A DNA stretch of 64,000 nucleotides, from NCBI RefSeq assembly GCF_001022965.1, contig NZ_LECZ01000024.1, positions 124,001 to 188,000 of the forward strand, in the 5' to 3' direction. Below the pieces are notes generated by a model. It did no database searches, was not told the DNA's origin, and was given only the letters and a program-made list of their open reading frames with translations. The position numbers were made by a program, and so were the translations under genes. Origin of the DNA: Enterobacter genomosp. O. GTDB lineage: Bacteria > Pseudomonadota > Gammaproteobacteria > Enterobacterales > Enterobacteriaceae. Every line of letters starts with the position of its first letter. Position 1 is the stretch's first letter. Below, one piece after another: positions 35,573 to 45,765 of the stretch.

Positions 35573-35633
35573 ATCATAGTCAGCGCCTTGTTAAGATACT
35601 GTGAATTTACTCACAGATTGAAAACGGTTACAT
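35573..35633 (-). promoter_or_regulatory. mgl promoter: CRP site, Gal operator and -10
   Basis: A perfect CRP site TGTGA-ATTTAC-TCACA lies at 35600-35615. Next to it, 35618-35633 (TTGAAAACGGTTACAT) matches the GalR/GalS operator. TATGAT on the minus strand at 35573-35578 is the -10, placing the start near 35566 and the CRP site at about -41. The gap 35351-35645 otherwise holds the mglB leader, in which no further clear site was found. Confidence 0.85.
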
Positions 35634-35645
35634 CACATCATGTAA

Positions 35646-36668
35646 TCAGTTAGTGATCGGAACCACAATTTGCCGGGGCGCCACAGAGTGACGACGCACT
35701 AAAGTCGGCATGAAACAATGTGTTGCCCTCGGATCCAGCAGTCCTGCTGCCCCCTGTAACGCCAGCTCAGTCGCCAGTTTCGCCATAGAGGCAATGGGGT
35801 AACGCACCGTTGTCAGCTGCGGGTCGGTGTAACGGGCAATCGGGATATCGTCAAAGCCGATAAGTGATAAATGCTGTGGCACCGCAATGCCGTTATCCTT
35901 CAGCGCCGTCAGGGCCCCTGCCGCCATGCTGTCGTTATAGGCAAACACCGCAGTAAGCTGCAGATTTCGCCCCAGCAGCTCCACCATGGCCGCCTCACCG
36001 CCCTGCATGTCAGGCGTTCCGGTTCCAGTCCAGCTATCGGATGGCGTAATGCCGTGCTCTTTCAGGGCGTTATGCCATCCCTCGCGCCGCAGTTCGTCAT
36101 CTTCAATCTGGTGGCTGGAGGCCAGATAACCGATCCGCTGATGCCCGTTGTTGATGAGCATTTTGGTGGCCATCATGGCGCCGCTGACGTTATCCAGCCC
36201 GACGCAGCGGTGGGCATAGCCCGGGACGATGCGGTTGATGAGCACCATGCCCGGGATCTGATCCATAAACCCGATTAACTCTTCGTCGCTCAGGGCTTTT
36301 GAGTGGACAATCAGGGCGTTACAGCGCTGGCGAATCAGCACTTCGATGGCGTAGCGTTCCTTTTCCGCCTCATGATAGCTATTGCCGATCAGGACATATT
36401 TCTGATGCTGCTGGGCGACCACGTCCACCGCTTTCACCAGCGCGCCGAAAAAGGCATCCGATACATCCATCACCACCACGCCGATAGTGTCGCTAACCTG
36501 GGTCGCAAGCGCCTGGGCATTGGCATTTGGCCGGTACCCGAGCTGGGTCACGGCTTTCATTACGGTTTCACGGGTTTCAGGGCTGACCAGCGCGCTGTTG
36601 TTCAGCACGCGCGAAACGGTAGCCACGGAAACGCCCGCCTGACGGGCGACGTCACGAATGGTGATCAT
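35646..36668 (-). CDS. galS: GalS, isorepressor of the gal/mgl regulon
   Basis: A 340-residue LacI-family repressor (E. coli GalS has 346). The DNA-binding helix-turn-helix and hinge are at residues 1-60 ([23 protein letters not shown]), followed by a periplasmic-binding-like ligand domain ([32 protein letters not shown]). D-galactose relieves its repression of mgl, which lies directly downstream. An operator matching its own target occurs at both the mgl and galS promoters, so autoregulation is expected. Confidence 0.94.
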   Translation of the reverse strand: MITIRDVARQAGVSVATVSRVLNNSALVSPETRETVMKAVTQLGYRPNANAQALATQVSDTIGVVVMDVSDAFFGALVKAVDVVAQQHQKYVLIGNSYHEAEKERYAIEVLIRQRCNALIVHSKALSDEELIGFMDQIPGMVLINRIVPGYAHRCVGLDNVSGAMMATKMLINNGHQRIGYLASSHQIEDDELRREGWHNALKEHGITPSDSWTGTGTPDMQGGEAAMVELLGRNLQLTAVFAYNDSMAAGALTALKDNGIAVPQHLSLIGFDDIPIARYTDPQLTTVRYPIASMAKLATELALQGAAGLLDPRATHCFMPTLVRRHSVAPRQIVVPITN

Positions 36669-36777
36669 ATTCACCATCCTTCAAAGGATTGCAGCAACTC
36701 ACAGACACCCCCTGTGTTTAGCAAGGTGGCTATTTTGGCAGCGAGAGAAAGGGGACTACGTGAAGAAGCTCACACTC

Positions 36778-36825
36778 ATGAAAACGCTTACATCCGTTTT
36801 GTTAACGATTGTGATCCAGATCGTT
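36778..36825 (-). promoter_or_regulatory. galS promoter: CRP site and Gal operator
   Basis: TGTGA-TCCAGA-TCGTT at 36810-36825 is a CRP-like site. ATGAAAACGCTTACAT at 36778-36793 matches the Gal operator and would cover the expected -10/+1 region. The CRP site touches the yeiB stop codon. Confidence 0.7.
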
Positions 36826-37981
36826 ATCTGGATGTATTTTTCAATGATATCCCTGAAGCATGTGCGGTTAACTGACGCCACACCCACTCTAGCGGTCCCT
36901 GGCGGAAATAGCGTAGCCAGAGAACAGAAAACGCCAGGTTTACTCCCCAGACCGGGATAACAAACGCCAGCAGCGCGAGGCGGTCGAATTTCATAAACAG
37001 ACCAAAGCGATAGAAAAGCGTGGTGCATATCAGCGTTTGCAGGAGGTAATTGCTTAACGCCATGCGACCCACGCAGGCGATAGCGCTGACAATCCACAGG
37101 CGAGAAAGCGTTGGCCAGAAGCCATAGATCAGCGCCGCATAGCCGATGGTCTGGAACGGCGCGCTCAGTTCGCGCGGCACCTGGAGCAGGAAAGCGCACC
37201 AGCGGTAATCCCAGTGGAGGTGCCACTGCGCAATCACCGCCGGGAGGTTAATCAGCACGCCGAGCAGGACCAGCCCGGCGCCCGTGCGGCGATAGTGGCG
37301 CAGGCTAAATTCGCCTTTCAGCCAGCCGGTGCGCATCAGCGACGCGCCCATCAGCATCATTCCCGCCAGCTGCCAGCCGTATTGCGCGCCCAGCGCAAGG
37401 AGGTTATCCCCCAGCATATCCGCACGGTTGCTTATCGCTTCCGTACCGCCCTTCAGCTTCCAGAACTGCTCGTACTGCAGGTTAGCGGCATCCGGGATCC
37501 AGGCACGGTTTGTCGCCTCACCGGAGATCATTCCCAGCAGCAGCAGTACCCCAAGCCCCATGACGTAGAGCATCACGCCGGTGTTAAACAGGCTTTTTAC
37601 GCTCTGCGCGTCGCGAATAAGGCGCCAGCAGATGAGCCCGACTAACCCATACGCGAGAAGAATATCGCCGTCCCAGAAGAACAGACCGTGGATAAACCCG
37701 AGAAGCACCAGCAGCGTCAGGCGCGACTGTATCCAGCGCGTACCGCGTTTGAGGAGGAGCTGCAAGCCTGCGCCAAACAGCAGGGCAAAGAGCGTGAGGA
37801 ATTTGACCTGGGCGAAAAGATCGAGGATCGCCCACGTCCAGGCATCACTGCGCGTGATGTCGCCATACCATGCAGGATTGAGATAAGCCGCCTTCGGGAG
37901 ACCGAAGGCGCTGATATTAAGCAGCAGGATACCGAGAATGGCGACGCCGCGAACAAAATCGAGCGTGACGTTTCGCTCCAT
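36824..37981 (-). CDS. yeiB: YeiB, DUF418 inner membrane protein
   Basis: A 385-residue multi-pass membrane protein, the same length as E. coli YeiB. It starts MERNVTLDFVRGVAILGILLLNI, the typical opening of the DUF418/acyltransferase-like family, and has about ten helices with the C-terminal DUF418 motif (FLVPVWG-like VIPVWGVNLAFSVLWLRYFRQGPLEWVWR). The function is unknown; relatives include membrane acyltransferases. It is 19 bases downstream of folE and very likely in the same operon. Confidence 0.92.
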   Translation of the reverse strand: MERNVTLDFVRGVAILGILLLNISAFGLPKAAYLNPAWYGDITRSDAWTWAILDLFAQVKFLTLFALLFGAGLQLLLKRGTRWIQSRLTLLVLLGFIHGLFFWDGDILLAYGLVGLICWRLIRDAQSVKSLFNTGVMLYVMGLGVLLLLGMISGEATNRAWIPDAANLQYEQFWKLKGGTEAISNRADMLGDNLLALGAQYGWQLAGMMLMGASLMRTGWLKGEFSLRHYRRTGAGLVLLGVLINLPAVIAQWHLHWDYRWCAFLLQVPRELSAPFQTIGYAALIYGFWPTLSRLWIVSAIACVGRMALSNYLLQTLICTTLFYRFGLFMKFDRLALLAFVIPVWGVNLAFSVLWLRYFRQGPLEWVWRQLTAHASGISLKNTSR

Positions 37982-38000
37982 GGTCCCTGCCCTGTAAGAC

Positions 38001-38669
38001 TTAGTTGTGGTGACGAACGGCGCGCAGGAACTCCTGGCGGGTATTCTGGCTCGATTTAAACAGACCACCCAGAGAGGTTGTGGTGGTTGCACTGGTCGCA
38101 TCACGCACGCCGCGCGCTTTCACGCAGTAGTGAACCGCGTCGATAGAGACGGCCACGTTATTGGTGCCCAGCAGCGTTTGCAGCGCGGTCAGGATCTGCT
38201 GCGTCAGACGCTCCTGCACCTGCGGACGCTGTGCAAAGAACTGCACGATGCGGTTGATCTTCGACAGGCCAATCACCGTATCTTTTGGGATATACGCCAC
38301 GGTCGCTTTACCGTCGATGGTGACAAAATGGTGTTCGCAGGTGCTGGTCAGCGTGATATCGCGTACCGTGACCATCTCGTCCACTTTCATCTTGTTTTCG
38401 ATGACGGTAATTTTCGGGAAGTTGGCGTAATCCAGGCCGGAGAAAATTTCGTCGACGTACATTTTTGCGATGCGGTGCGGCGTCTCCATCAGACTGTCGT
38501 CACTCAGATCGAGATTCAGCAGCTCCATGATATCGGTCATATGACCGGCAATCAGACGCTTGCGGGTTTCATTGTCCAAATCCTGTACGGGCGGACGCAG
38601 TGGCGTTTCAAGACCGCGCGCAACCAGGGCTTCGTGGACCAGGGCAGCTTCTTTACTGAGTGATGACAT
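38001..38669 (-). CDS. folE: FolE, GTP cyclohydrolase I
   Basis: A 222-residue enzyme, the same length as E. coli FolE. It converts GTP to 7,8-dihydroneopterin triphosphate, the first step of folate synthesis. Zinc ligands C111, H114 ([13 protein letters not shown]) and C182 (HYCVKARGV) are present. The start at 38669 gives [10 protein letters not shown]; the open frame extends 26 codons upstream without conservation. It heads folE-yeiB. Confidence 0.97.
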   Translation of the reverse strand: MSSLSKEAALVHEALVARGLETPLRPPVQDLDNETRKRLIAGHMTDIMELLNLDLSDDSLMETPHRIAKMYVDEIFSGLDYANFPKITVIENKMKVDEMVTVRDITLTSTCEHHFVTIDGKATVAYIPKDTVIGLSKINRIVQFFAQRPQVQERLTQQILTALQTLLGTNNVAVSIDAVHYCVKARGVRDATSATTTTSLGGLFKSSQNTRQEFLRAVRHHN

Positions 38670-38771
38670 TTTGTTCTCCTGCAGGTGTGGCATCTTTTGC
38701 CCTCGTTGTGGCAAAAGTATGCGCTCATTGTGCGTGAGGCCGCGCACATAATCCAGTATTCACGACGATAA

Positions 38772-39920
38772 TTATTGCAATTGCTGCTGCCTTTCAGCGT
38801 GACGATTCCAGACCAGAGCCCCGCCGACGAACAGCGCAACGCCCGCCAGCCCCAGCGCAGGCTCCAGCCGGTGGGTAAACCAGGTCGATAATGCCGAGGT
38901 CATCGGGCCAATCAATTGCCCTATCGCATACCCTGTGGTAAGCAGACCCGCCATGTACCGCGTATGGTTCGGTGCCAGCTCGCGGCCGTATAAAAGCGAG
39001 AGCTGAACGGCGCAGAGGAACCCGCCGCCCACCAGCAGCCCACCCGTCAGCAATCCGCCGATTCCCGGCAGCAGCCAGGCCGCCAGCACGCCTGCCCCCT
39101 GCAACCACAGCACGATAGCCAGCCTGCGGTTAGCCGTTGAGGTGTGGCGCAACAGAATGCTGAGCGCAATCCCCACCACGGCGGCGATACCAAAAATCGG
39201 CCAGACGAACTGGGCGAACAGGCTGCCGGGAAAACGTACGGCCGCCATCTGCGACAGGAAGGTCGCCGGAAGGATATAGCCAAACCCGGCCAGGCTGTAG
39301 CTCCAGACCAGGCGCTTTAAATCTACCGTCAGCACCAGCGGCTCCGGCGCGGTTCCCGGTCGATGAAGTTGACCGGAACGCGGCAGGTAGCGCGCCACCA
39401 GGGCAATCAGCACCAGCGCCAGCACGCCGTAGATTTGCCATGCCGCCCCGGCCGAGAGGGATTTCGCCTGAATATAGACGGCGAGCAACCCGCTCAGGGC
39501 AATCCCCGCGCCCGGACCGGCAAACACGGCCGCGCTCAGGCCCGGTTTACCCAGCTGCCCCAGCCGCTCGTTAGTCCAGGCGGCAATCAGCACCATCGAC
39601 CAGCCGCTCATGCAGCCAATCACAAAGCGCAGCAGACCGTGTACAACGGCGTTATCCGCCGCGGCAGAGAGCAGCGTCAACGCCACCGCGCCCGCGATGC
39701 CCAGCCAGAGACGCGTTTCAACAAAGCGGTGCGCGCGCATCGCATCCCATGCGCCCACCAGATAGCCCAGATAATTCATCGCCGCCACCAGGCCCGCGCT
39801 GGTCAGCGTAAGCTGCCCGGCAGCAATCATCAGCGGCACCTGAGGCGTAAAGGCAAAGCGCCCAATCCCCATTGCCACCACCAGAACGACGAACCCACTG
39901 AGCGCAATACGCAGCGCCAT
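38772..39920 (-). CDS. MFS transporter, YbfB/YjiJ family
   Basis: A 382-residue major facilitator with about twelve hydrophobic helices. The N-terminus (ALSGFVVLVVAMGIGRFAFTPQVPLM) and the NYLGYLVGAWDA segment are typical of the YbfB/YjiJ group. The substrate is unknown. The gene lies between folE and yeiG, which are close neighbours in E. coli, so it is a lineage-specific insertion. It is divergent from yeiG with 138 bases between the starts. Confidence 0.85.
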   Translation of the reverse strand: MALRIALSGFVVLVVAMGIGRFAFTPQVPLMIAAGQLTLTSAGLVAAMNYLGYLVGAWDAMRAHRFVETRLWLGIAGAVALTLLSAAADNAVVHGLLRFVIGCMSGWSMVLIAAWTNERLGQLGKPGLSAAVFAGPGAGIALSGLLAVYIQAKSLSAGAAWQIYGVLALVLIALVARYLPRSGQLHRPGTAPEPLVLTVDLKRLVWSYSLAGFGYILPATFLSQMAAVRFPGSLFAQFVWPIFGIAAVVGIALSILLRHTSTANRRLAIVLWLQGAGVLAAWLLPGIGGLLTGGLLVGGGFLCAVQLSLLYGRELAPNHTRYMAGLLTTGYAIGQLIGPMTSALSTWFTHRLEPALGLAGVALFVGGALVWNRHAERQQQLQ

Positions 39921-40058
39921 GACTGCTCCAAATGTTAAAGAAAAGTAAATTTATGATGCAGCATCTCGCCGTCCGGTGAAAGTGAAAGTTGCTCACAGGT
40001 CAATGAAAACGCTGTATTATGGATGTTATGAATGCGCATTCTCATTAAGGAGCCCTGC

Positions 40059-40886
40059 ATGGAACTGCTCGAAGAGCACCGTTGTTTTGAAGGTCGACAG
40101 CAGCGCTGGCGGCACGACTCCACCGTTCTGAACTGTGCGATGACGTTCAGTATCTTCCTGCCCCCGACGGAAAACCCACCGGTTCTGTTCTGGCTTTCAG
40201 GCCTGACCTGCAACGACGAAAACTTCACCACCAAAGCGGGCGCGCAGCGTATTGCCGCCGAGCTGGGCATTGCGCTGGTGATGCCAGACACCAGCCCGCG
40301 TGGCGATGATGTGGCCGACGACGCAGGATACGACCTGGGCAAAGGCGCCGGGTTTTATCTGAATGCGTCCGAACAGCCCTGGGCGCGCCACTACCGCATG
40401 TATGATTACATTCGCGATGAGCTTCCTGCCCTGGTGCAGGCTCAGTTTGCGGTAGGTAACCGCTGCGCGATTAGCGGCCACTCGATGGGCGGTCACGGGG
40501 CGTTGATAATGGCGCTGAAAAACCCGGGTAAATACACCAGCGTGTCGGCATTTGCCCCTATCGTGAACCCCTCTCAGGTGCCGTGGGGGCAAAAAGCCTT
40601 TACCCACTATCTGGGTAAGGATGCGGAAAAATGGCTGGCATGGGACAGCTGTGCGCTGATGCTGAACAGCAACGCTGAAGAGGCCATTCCCACCCTTATC
40701 GATCAGGGTGATGCGGATCAGTTCCTCGCCAGTCAGCTACAGCCTGCGGTGCTGGCAGAGGCGGCGCGTCAGAAAGACTGGCCGCTGACGCTGCGCATTC
40801 AGCCGGGATACGATCACAGCTATTACTTCATTGCGTCCTTTATCGAGGACCATCTCCGCTTCCATGCGGAGCATTTATTTGCATAA
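40059..40886 (+). CDS. yeiG: YeiG, S-formylglutathione hydrolase
   Basis: A 275-residue alpha/beta hydrolase (esterase D family) that releases formate and glutathione from S-formylglutathione in formaldehyde detoxification. The nucleophile is S142 in GHSMGG; D220 and H253 (PGYDHSYYF) complete the triad. The N-terminal [12 protein letters not shown] is the oxyanion region. The start at 40059 ([10 protein letters not shown]) has AAGGAG 6 bases upstream. E. coli YeiG is 278 residues. Confidence 0.95.
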   Translation: MELLEEHRCFEGRQQRWRHDSTVLNCAMTFSIFLPPTENPPVLFWLSGLTCNDENFTTKAGAQRIAAELGIALVMPDTSPRGDDVADDAGYDLGKGAGFYLNASEQPWARHYRMYDYIRDELPALVQAQFAVGNRCAISGHSMGGHGALIMALKNPGKYTSVSAFAPIVNPSQVPWGQKAFTHYLGKDAEKWLAWDSCALMLNSNAEEAIPTLIDQGDADQFLASQLQPAVLAEAARQKDWPLTLRIQPGYDHSYYFIASFIEDHLRFHAEHLFA

Positions 40887-40900
40887 GTGCTGCCTTTTTT

Positions 40901-40960
40901 GCCCGGTGGCGCTTCGCTTACCGGGCCTACGGGCCGGGTAAGGCGCAGCCGCCACCCGGC
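40901..40960. repeat. Pair of REP elements
   Basis: GCCCGGTGGCGCTTCGCTTACCGGGC at 40901-40926 is followed by an inverted partner up to 40960 (GCCGGGTAAGGCGCAGCCGCCACCCGGC). The pair lies between convergent yeiG and cirA, a usual place for REP/BIME units. Confidence 0.85.
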
Positions 40961-40971
40961 ACATGACTGGA

Positions 40972-42942
40972 TCAGAACTTGTAATCCACACCCACGAAGT
41001 AACGACGGCCATCTTCCGTATAGCTGTAATCGTCACGGCTCAGATCTTTATCCAGCAGGTTCTGCACGCCCGCACGCAGCTTCACGCTTTTCGTCGCCTG
41101 CCACGCGGCGCCGGTATTCCAGATGACGTAGCCACCCGGCGTTGGTGCACTGCTGGTCAGCGCGCGTTTCTCGCCGGTGTAGTTGCCCTGAACATAGAAC
41201 GACCAGTCCTGCGTCGCCTTCCAGTCAACGGTACCGTTGGCGGTATGGAACGGCAGATCGGACAGCGGCTTGTTGCCACCGTTGCTGATATCACGACCGT
41301 CGTTATAGGTGTAGTTCAGCGTCACTTTCCAGTCTTCCGCCAGCGGGAATTTCAGCTCGGTTTCCACCCCACGGATGCGCGCCTTGTTGACGTTGTAGTA
41401 GCGGAAAATCGGTTCGCCGTCCGCATTCAGCCCAACGTAGTTAGGATAATCCTGCGCCTGATTCACATTGGCCGTACGGCTAATGCTGATGCGGTCATCC
41501 ACATTATTCTGGAAGGTGGTGACGCTGGCCTGCACGCCCTCTAACCAGCCCTCTTCCCCGCTGTAGTAGAGACCGAATTCGAAGCTCTCGCTGGTTTCCG
41601 GCTTCAGGTCCGGGTTACCGACAATCTCACAGGCACCGCGGCACGAGCCGGTGACCCAGTCCGGGCTCAGCTGCAGCAGTGACGGCGCTTTAAACGCGGT
41701 AGCCCAGCCCCCTTTCACCGTTACGGTATCGGTCGCGTTGTAGACCAGATAGGCTCGCGGACTCCAGTGGTCACCGTAGGTATCATGGTCGTCCATACGG
41801 ATGCCGGTGGTCAGCGCCAGAGGTTCAAAGATACGCCACTCATCCTCCAGGAACAGAGCATACTGGCTTGTCGAGGTACTGCTGCTGGAACCGCCCGTCA
41901 GGTTGACCGGATCTTTCAGCTTATCGTGACGCCATTCGCCGCCGAAGGTCAGCAACTGGTTGATTTCGCCCAGCGGCAGCACGTATTTTCCGTCCACCGC
42001 GTTGCTCTCGGAGGTGATCGGATTGCTGTTGTCCGGGTTTTTGTTATCCACCTTTTCGCCGTAAACCTTCAGCTCGCTGTTGCCGACGCCCCAGCGACCA
42101 TTGTGGCTGAGAGAGTAGTTCTGACGTTCAAGGCGGTTTTTATCGAGGGAATCAGAGTCACGATCCTGACGGTCGAAACCGTAGCCCGCCGTAAAGTCGT
42201 GATTTTCAGACGGTGTCCAGGTGAATTCCACATTCGCATCGCGGCTGGTGAAGCCCTCAATGCGCGGTGTTTCACCGCTCGCCGTAGTGGAGGATTTCTG
42301 CTGAGCGTCTTTCTCACGCTTCGCGAGGCTACCGTAGGCTTTCAGCCCCAGCAGGCCGTCGACCAGCGGTCCGCTGGTGTAGAACTGACCGTTATACGTG
42401 TCTCCACGATCGCGATGTTCCTGAATCGTGGAATCGGCGCTCAGGGTGCCCGTCCATTTCTGGCCGATTTTTTTGGTGATAATGTTCACCACGCCGCCCA
42501 GCGCATCGGAACCATAAAGAGAAGACATCGGTCCGCGCACCACTTCGATTCGTTCAATGGCGTCAACCGGCACCCAGTTGAGGTCGAAATCATTATGACG
42601 GAACACCGCGTTACGGGAGTTGACGCGCTTGCCGTCGATCAGGATCAGCGTATAGCTGCTGTCCAGTCCGCGAATACTTACCCCTTTACGGTTGTCCCCT
42701 TCGCTCGTGAGCTGAACGCCCGGCACATCCCGTAACACATCTTTCAGATTCTGAACGGGTTTGCGCTGCAAATCTTCCTGGGTAATCACGCTGATGCTTG
42801 CGGGTGCGTCTTTCAGGTTTTGCTCGGTCGCGGAGGCCGTTACAACCATTGTGTCGCCGGATTCGGCTGCGATAACAGGCAGGGCCAGGGACATTGCGGA
42901 CGCACAAAGTCCTCCCCTGACGAAGGGATTCAACCTAAACAT
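40972..42942 (-). CDS. cirA: CirA, TonB-dependent catecholate siderophore receptor
   Basis: A 656-residue outer-membrane receptor (E. coli CirA has 663). The signal peptide is residues 1-26, the TonB box DTMVV at 30-34, the plug domain about 45-155 ([31 protein letters not shown]) and a 22-strand barrel to the C-terminal F ([10 protein letters not shown]). It imports catecholate iron complexes and is the colicin I receptor in E. coli; it also admits catechol-bearing beta-lactams. A GGAG lies 8 bases before the ATG, and a Fur box lies upstream. Confidence 0.95.
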   Translation of the reverse strand: MFRLNPFVRGGLCASAMSLALPVIAAESGDTMVVTASATEQNLKDAPASISVITQEDLQRKPVQNLKDVLRDVPGVQLTSEGDNRKGVSIRGLDSSYTLILIDGKRVNSRNAVFRHNDFDLNWVPVDAIERIEVVRGPMSSLYGSDALGGVVNIITKKIGQKWTGTLSADSTIQEHRDRGDTYNGQFYTSGPLVDGLLGLKAYGSLAKREKDAQQKSSTTASGETPRIEGFTSRDANVEFTWTPSENHDFTAGYGFDRQDRDSDSLDKNRLERQNYSLSHNGRWGVGNSELKVYGEKVDNKNPDNSNPITSESNAVDGKYVLPLGEINQLLTFGGEWRHDKLKDPVNLTGGSSSSTSTSQYALFLEDEWRIFEPLALTTGIRMDDHDTYGDHWSPRAYLVYNATDTVTVKGGWATAFKAPSLLQLSPDWVTGSCRGACEIVGNPDLKPETSESFEFGLYYSGEEGWLEGVQASVTTFQNNVDDRISISRTANVNQAQDYPNYVGLNADGEPIFRYYNVNKARIRGVETELKFPLAEDWKVTLNYTYNDGRDISNGGNKPLSDLPFHTANGTVDWKATQDWSFYVQGNYTGEKRALTSSAPTPGGYVIWNTGAAWQATKSVKLRAGVQNLLDKDLSRDDYSYTEDGRRYFVGVDYKF

Positions 42943-43063
42943 TCCATATCTCCATGAGGTAAATACAACTAAATCAAATCATCATCGCTCACAGCGTCTT
43001 CCTTGCCGCCCACATCTGCGGTGGGTCGGTGACACGCTTATTTTTGATAACGATAAAGCAAAC

Positions 43064-43076
43064 GATAATTATTATC
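43064..43076 (-). promoter_or_regulatory. Fur box upstream of cirA
   Basis: GATAAT-T-ATTATC is a perfect 6-1-6 Fur core; a second, weaker match (TTGATAACGATAAAGC) lies at 43044-43059. Iron-dependent repression of cirA is expected. Confidence 0.85.
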
Positions 43077-43126
43077 AATTAAATTGTTAAGAAATATATC
43101 TTTGTTTCAGGATGCGGGAATAAAAA

Positions 43127-43148
43127 AGCCCGCTCGAATGAGCGGGCT
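43127..43148 (-). terminator. Terminator of lysP
   Basis: AGCCCGCTC/GAGCGGGCT with a 4-base loop, followed on the minus strand by UUUUUUA, 20 bases after the lysP stop. Confidence 0.9.
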
Positions 43149-43167
43149 AAAGAGAGAGGAAGTGCGG

Positions 43168-44637
43168 TTATTGTTTAAATCGTTCCGGGAATTCCATTTC
43201 ACTGTAGCGAACGAATTTTGTTCCTTTCGTCAGCTTGTAGCCAAACCAGATGACGAGGAACAGCGGAATACCAATGTAGGTCGCCGTGACGGCGCCCCAG
43301 TCAATGGTGTCCGCCAGGAACGCTTCATAGTTCTGTCCGAGCGTAATGATCAGGCACAGAATGAAGGCGAAAATGGGACCCAGCGGGAAGAAGCCGGAGC
43401 GATACGGCAGCGAGTTAATATCGTGCCCCTGCTTGACGAAGCCACGGCGGAAACGGTAGTGGCTAATGGCAATGCCCAGCCACGCGATAAAGCCCGTCAT
43501 CCCGGACGTGTTAAGCAGCCAGAGGTACACCGTCTGGTTGCCAAACATGGAAGTCAGGAAGCACAGGCCGGCGATTACCGTTGTCGCGTACAGCGCGTTA
43601 CGCGGGACGCCGCCGCGGGACAGTTTCGCGAAGATACGCGGTGCTTTACCGTCACATGCCAGCGTGTAGAGCATACGGGTGGAGGCGTACATCCCGGAGT
43701 TACCGGCTGAAAGCACGGCGGTCAGGATAACGGCGTTCATCACTGCCGCAGCAGAAAGCAGACCGGCGTGCTGGAAGACCAGCGTGAACGGGCTGACGCT
43801 AATGTCTTTGACGTCATTGCGCAGCAGGCTTGGATCGGTGTACGGAATGATAAGGCTGATAATCAGGATCGCGAACACATAGAATAGCAGGATACGCCAG
43901 AAGACCTGACGGACCGCACGCGGAATATTTTTCTCCGGGTTCTCTGACTCACCGGCGGCGATGCCAATCAGCTCGGTCCCCTGGAAGGAGAAGCCGACAA
44001 TCATTGCCACACCAATCATCGCCGAAAGGCCACCGGCAAACGGCGCATCGCCTATCGCCCAGTTACTCCAGCCCGCAGGTTCAGCGCCTTTGAAAATACC
44101 AACGATCATCGCCACACCGACGACGATAAAGATGATGACGGTTGCCACTTTGATCAAAGAGAACCAGTATTCCGCTTCGCCGAAACCGCGCACGGAGATG
44201 TAGTTCAGCAGGAAGATGACGGCCAGGAACAGAGCGCTCCAGATCCAGCCCGGCGTATCCGGGAACCACCAGTTCATCACCAGCTGTGCGGCGACAAGGT
44301 CAACGGCGATGGTCACCGCCCAGTTGTACCAGTAGTTCCAGCCCAGCGCGAAGCCGAAGCCTTCTTCAACGTATTTTTGACCGTAGGTCGAAAACGAACC
44401 GGATACCGGCATGTACGCGGCCAGTTCGCCCAGGCTGGTCATCAGGAAGTACACCATCAGGCCAATCAGGATATAAGAGAAAAGTGCCCCACCCGGGCCT
44501 GCTGCCGAAATCGTTGCGCCAGAGGCAACGAAAAGACCTGTACCGATTGAACCGCCAATCGCGATCATCGTCAGGTGACGCGCCTTCAGTTCACGACGTA
44601 GCGTGGGCGCTTCTGTGGTTTTAATTTCTGAAACCAT
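43168..44637 (-). CDS. lysP: LysP, lysine-specific permease
   Basis: A 489-residue amino acid-polyamine-cation transporter, identical in length to E. coli LysP and almost identical over long stretches. It has twelve helices; the GGSIGTGLFVASGATI loop near residue 28 is the substrate-binding unwound helix of the APC fold. It imports lysine with protons and also inhibits the acid sensor CadC in E. coli. In E. coli, lysP is activated by ArgP; no clear site was identified here. Confidence 0.96.
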   Translation of the reverse strand: MVSEIKTTEAPTLRRELKARHLTMIAIGGSIGTGLFVASGATISAAGPGGALFSYILIGLMVYFLMTSLGELAAYMPVSGSFSTYGQKYVEEGFGFALGWNYWYNWAVTIAVDLVAAQLVMNWWFPDTPGWIWSALFLAVIFLLNYISVRGFGEAEYWFSLIKVATVIIFIVVGVAMIVGIFKGAEPAGWSNWAIGDAPFAGGLSAMIGVAMIVGFSFQGTELIGIAAGESENPEKNIPRAVRQVFWRILLFYVFAILIISLIIPYTDPSLLRNDVKDISVSPFTLVFQHAGLLSAAAVMNAVILTAVLSAGNSGMYASTRMLYTLACDGKAPRIFAKLSRGGVPRNALYATTVIAGLCFLTSMFGNQTVYLWLLNTSGMTGFIAWLGIAISHYRFRRGFVKQGHDINSLPYRSGFFPLGPIFAFILCLIITLGQNYEAFLADTIDWGAVTATYIGIPLFLVIWFGYKLTKGTKFVRYSEMEFPERFKQ

Positions 44638-44770
44638 ATGAAAATGCTGTCCATTTAATAAATGAGGCGCGATTGTAGCAGACGATCCGCGTTCCTTCCG
44701 GCAGAAATACTCAGTTATAAGAGAGCTTCATGACTCGGCCAGGATTATAAGTAAAGCAGAAATCGGGGCT

Positions 44771-44799
44771 TTCCCCTCTCCCCTTTAAGGAGAGGGGAA
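44771..44799. repeat. GGAGAGGGG palindrome between lysP and yeiE
   Basis: TTCCCCTCTCC, a short loop and GGAGAGGGGAA form an 11-bp stem just past the yeiE stop. It resembles the core of the GGGAGAGGG repeat family but lacks the GTGAGGGCATCAG tail. It may act as the yeiE terminator (followed by UUUCCCC, so a weak U-tract). Confidence 0.55.
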
Positions 44800-44801
44800 G
44801 A

Positions 44802-45668
44802 TTACATCTCGCAATAGCGCAGAAAACGCTGCAGCGAACTGGAAAGGTGTTTCTGACGATGATGGATGCACCACAGGGTGCGCACCAGTTTCGGGAGCGG
44901 AATGGGAATCTCAACCAGCGAGCCTGTCTCTAGCTGTTCAGCAATGACGCGCCGGGAAAGACAGCTGATGCCGAGGCCGTGGCGCACCGCGTGCTTGATG
45001 GCCTCTGAATTCCCCAGCTCCATCCCCAGTTGGAAATGCGGCAGATGGGAAAGCAGCAGGTAATCGACAATTTCACGCGTGCCGGAGCCCTGCTCGCGCA
45101 GGATCCACTGCGCCTGCGCGAGGCGTTCCAGCGTCACTTCTCCCTGCAGTAAAGACGAGGCCGGGGAAGCAAACACCACCAGCTCATCTTCCAGCCAGGG
45201 CTCGGCAATGATGTCGACGTTATGGCAGGGTCCTTCAATGAGGCCGATATCCACGCGGAAATCGATCACCGCGTTGATGACGTCCTGGCTATTGCCCACG
45301 CTCATCTCCAGCGGCAGGGTCGGGAAATCCCGGCGGTAGCGGGCAATCACTTCCGGCAGGATGTAATTCCCGATGGTGCTGCTGGCGTAGACGCGGATCG
45401 CACCGTTGTCCTCGCGGAAAAGCTGTTCGATTTCGATAGCCTGCTCGAGCAGCGCCAGCGCGCGCGGGTAGAGCAGACGGCCATGTTCGTTGACCACCAG
45501 ACGCTTCCCTACCCTGTCGAAAAGCTGCACGCCCAGTTGCCCTTCAAGATCGGTCAACGCCGCGCTGACCGCAGATTGAGAGAGCGCCAGCATCTGAGAG
45601 GCCTGCGTTGTCGATCCGCTTTTCAGCACTTCGGCAAAGACTTCCAGCTGACGCAATGTAATGTGCAT
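44802..45668 (-). CDS. yeiE: YeiE, LysR-family regulator
   Basis: A 288-residue LysR-type regulator (E. coli YeiE has 293). The helix-turn-helix is at residues about 3-62 ([34 protein letters not shown]), with an effector domain from about 90 to 288 ([34 protein letters not shown]). Work on relatives links YeiE to sulfite tolerance, iron homeostasis and motility. It is divergent from yeiH, and a perfect palindrome sits between them. Confidence 0.93.
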   Translation of the reverse strand: MHITLRQLEVFAEVLKSGSTTQASQMLALSQSAVSAALTDLEGQLGVQLFDRVGKRLVVNEHGRLLYPRALALLEQAIEIEQLFREDNGAIRVYASSTIGNYILPEVIARYRRDFPTLPLEMSVGNSQDVINAVIDFRVDIGLIEGPCHNVDIIAEPWLEDELVVFASPASSLLQGEVTLERLAQAQWILREQGSGTREIVDYLLLSHLPHFQLGMELGNSEAIKHAVRHGLGISCLSRRVIAEQLETGSLVEIPIPLPKLVRTLWCIHHRQKHLSSSLQRFLRYCEM

Positions 45669-45689
45669 GGTTGCTTACCACTTATATAG

Positions 45690-45713
45690 ATTGATTATAA
45701 GTATATAATCAAT
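45690..45713. promoter_or_regulatory. Palindrome between yeiE and yeiH, likely YeiE operator
   Basis: ATTGATTATA-AGTA-TATAATCAAT has perfect 10-bp arms and contains a T-N11-A LysR box. It is centred 33 bases upstream of the yeiE start and 64 bases upstream of yeiH, the usual place for a LysR regulator to act on a divergent target and on itself. Confidence 0.65.
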
Positions 45714-45765
45714 TTTATTTTTAAGCCAGAGCGCCGTAACCTTTAGCCAGACAAAGGAGAAGGTT

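Noticed and set aside
36778-36960. A short hydrophobic open frame starting MKTLTSVLLTIVIQIVIW upstream of galS
   Set aside because: Its start coincides with the Gal operator and CRP site, there is no ribosome site, and it continues into the antisense of yeiB.
41767-42735. A 322-codon open frame antisense to cirA
   Set aside because: It is entirely inside cirA on the other strand, with no independent support.
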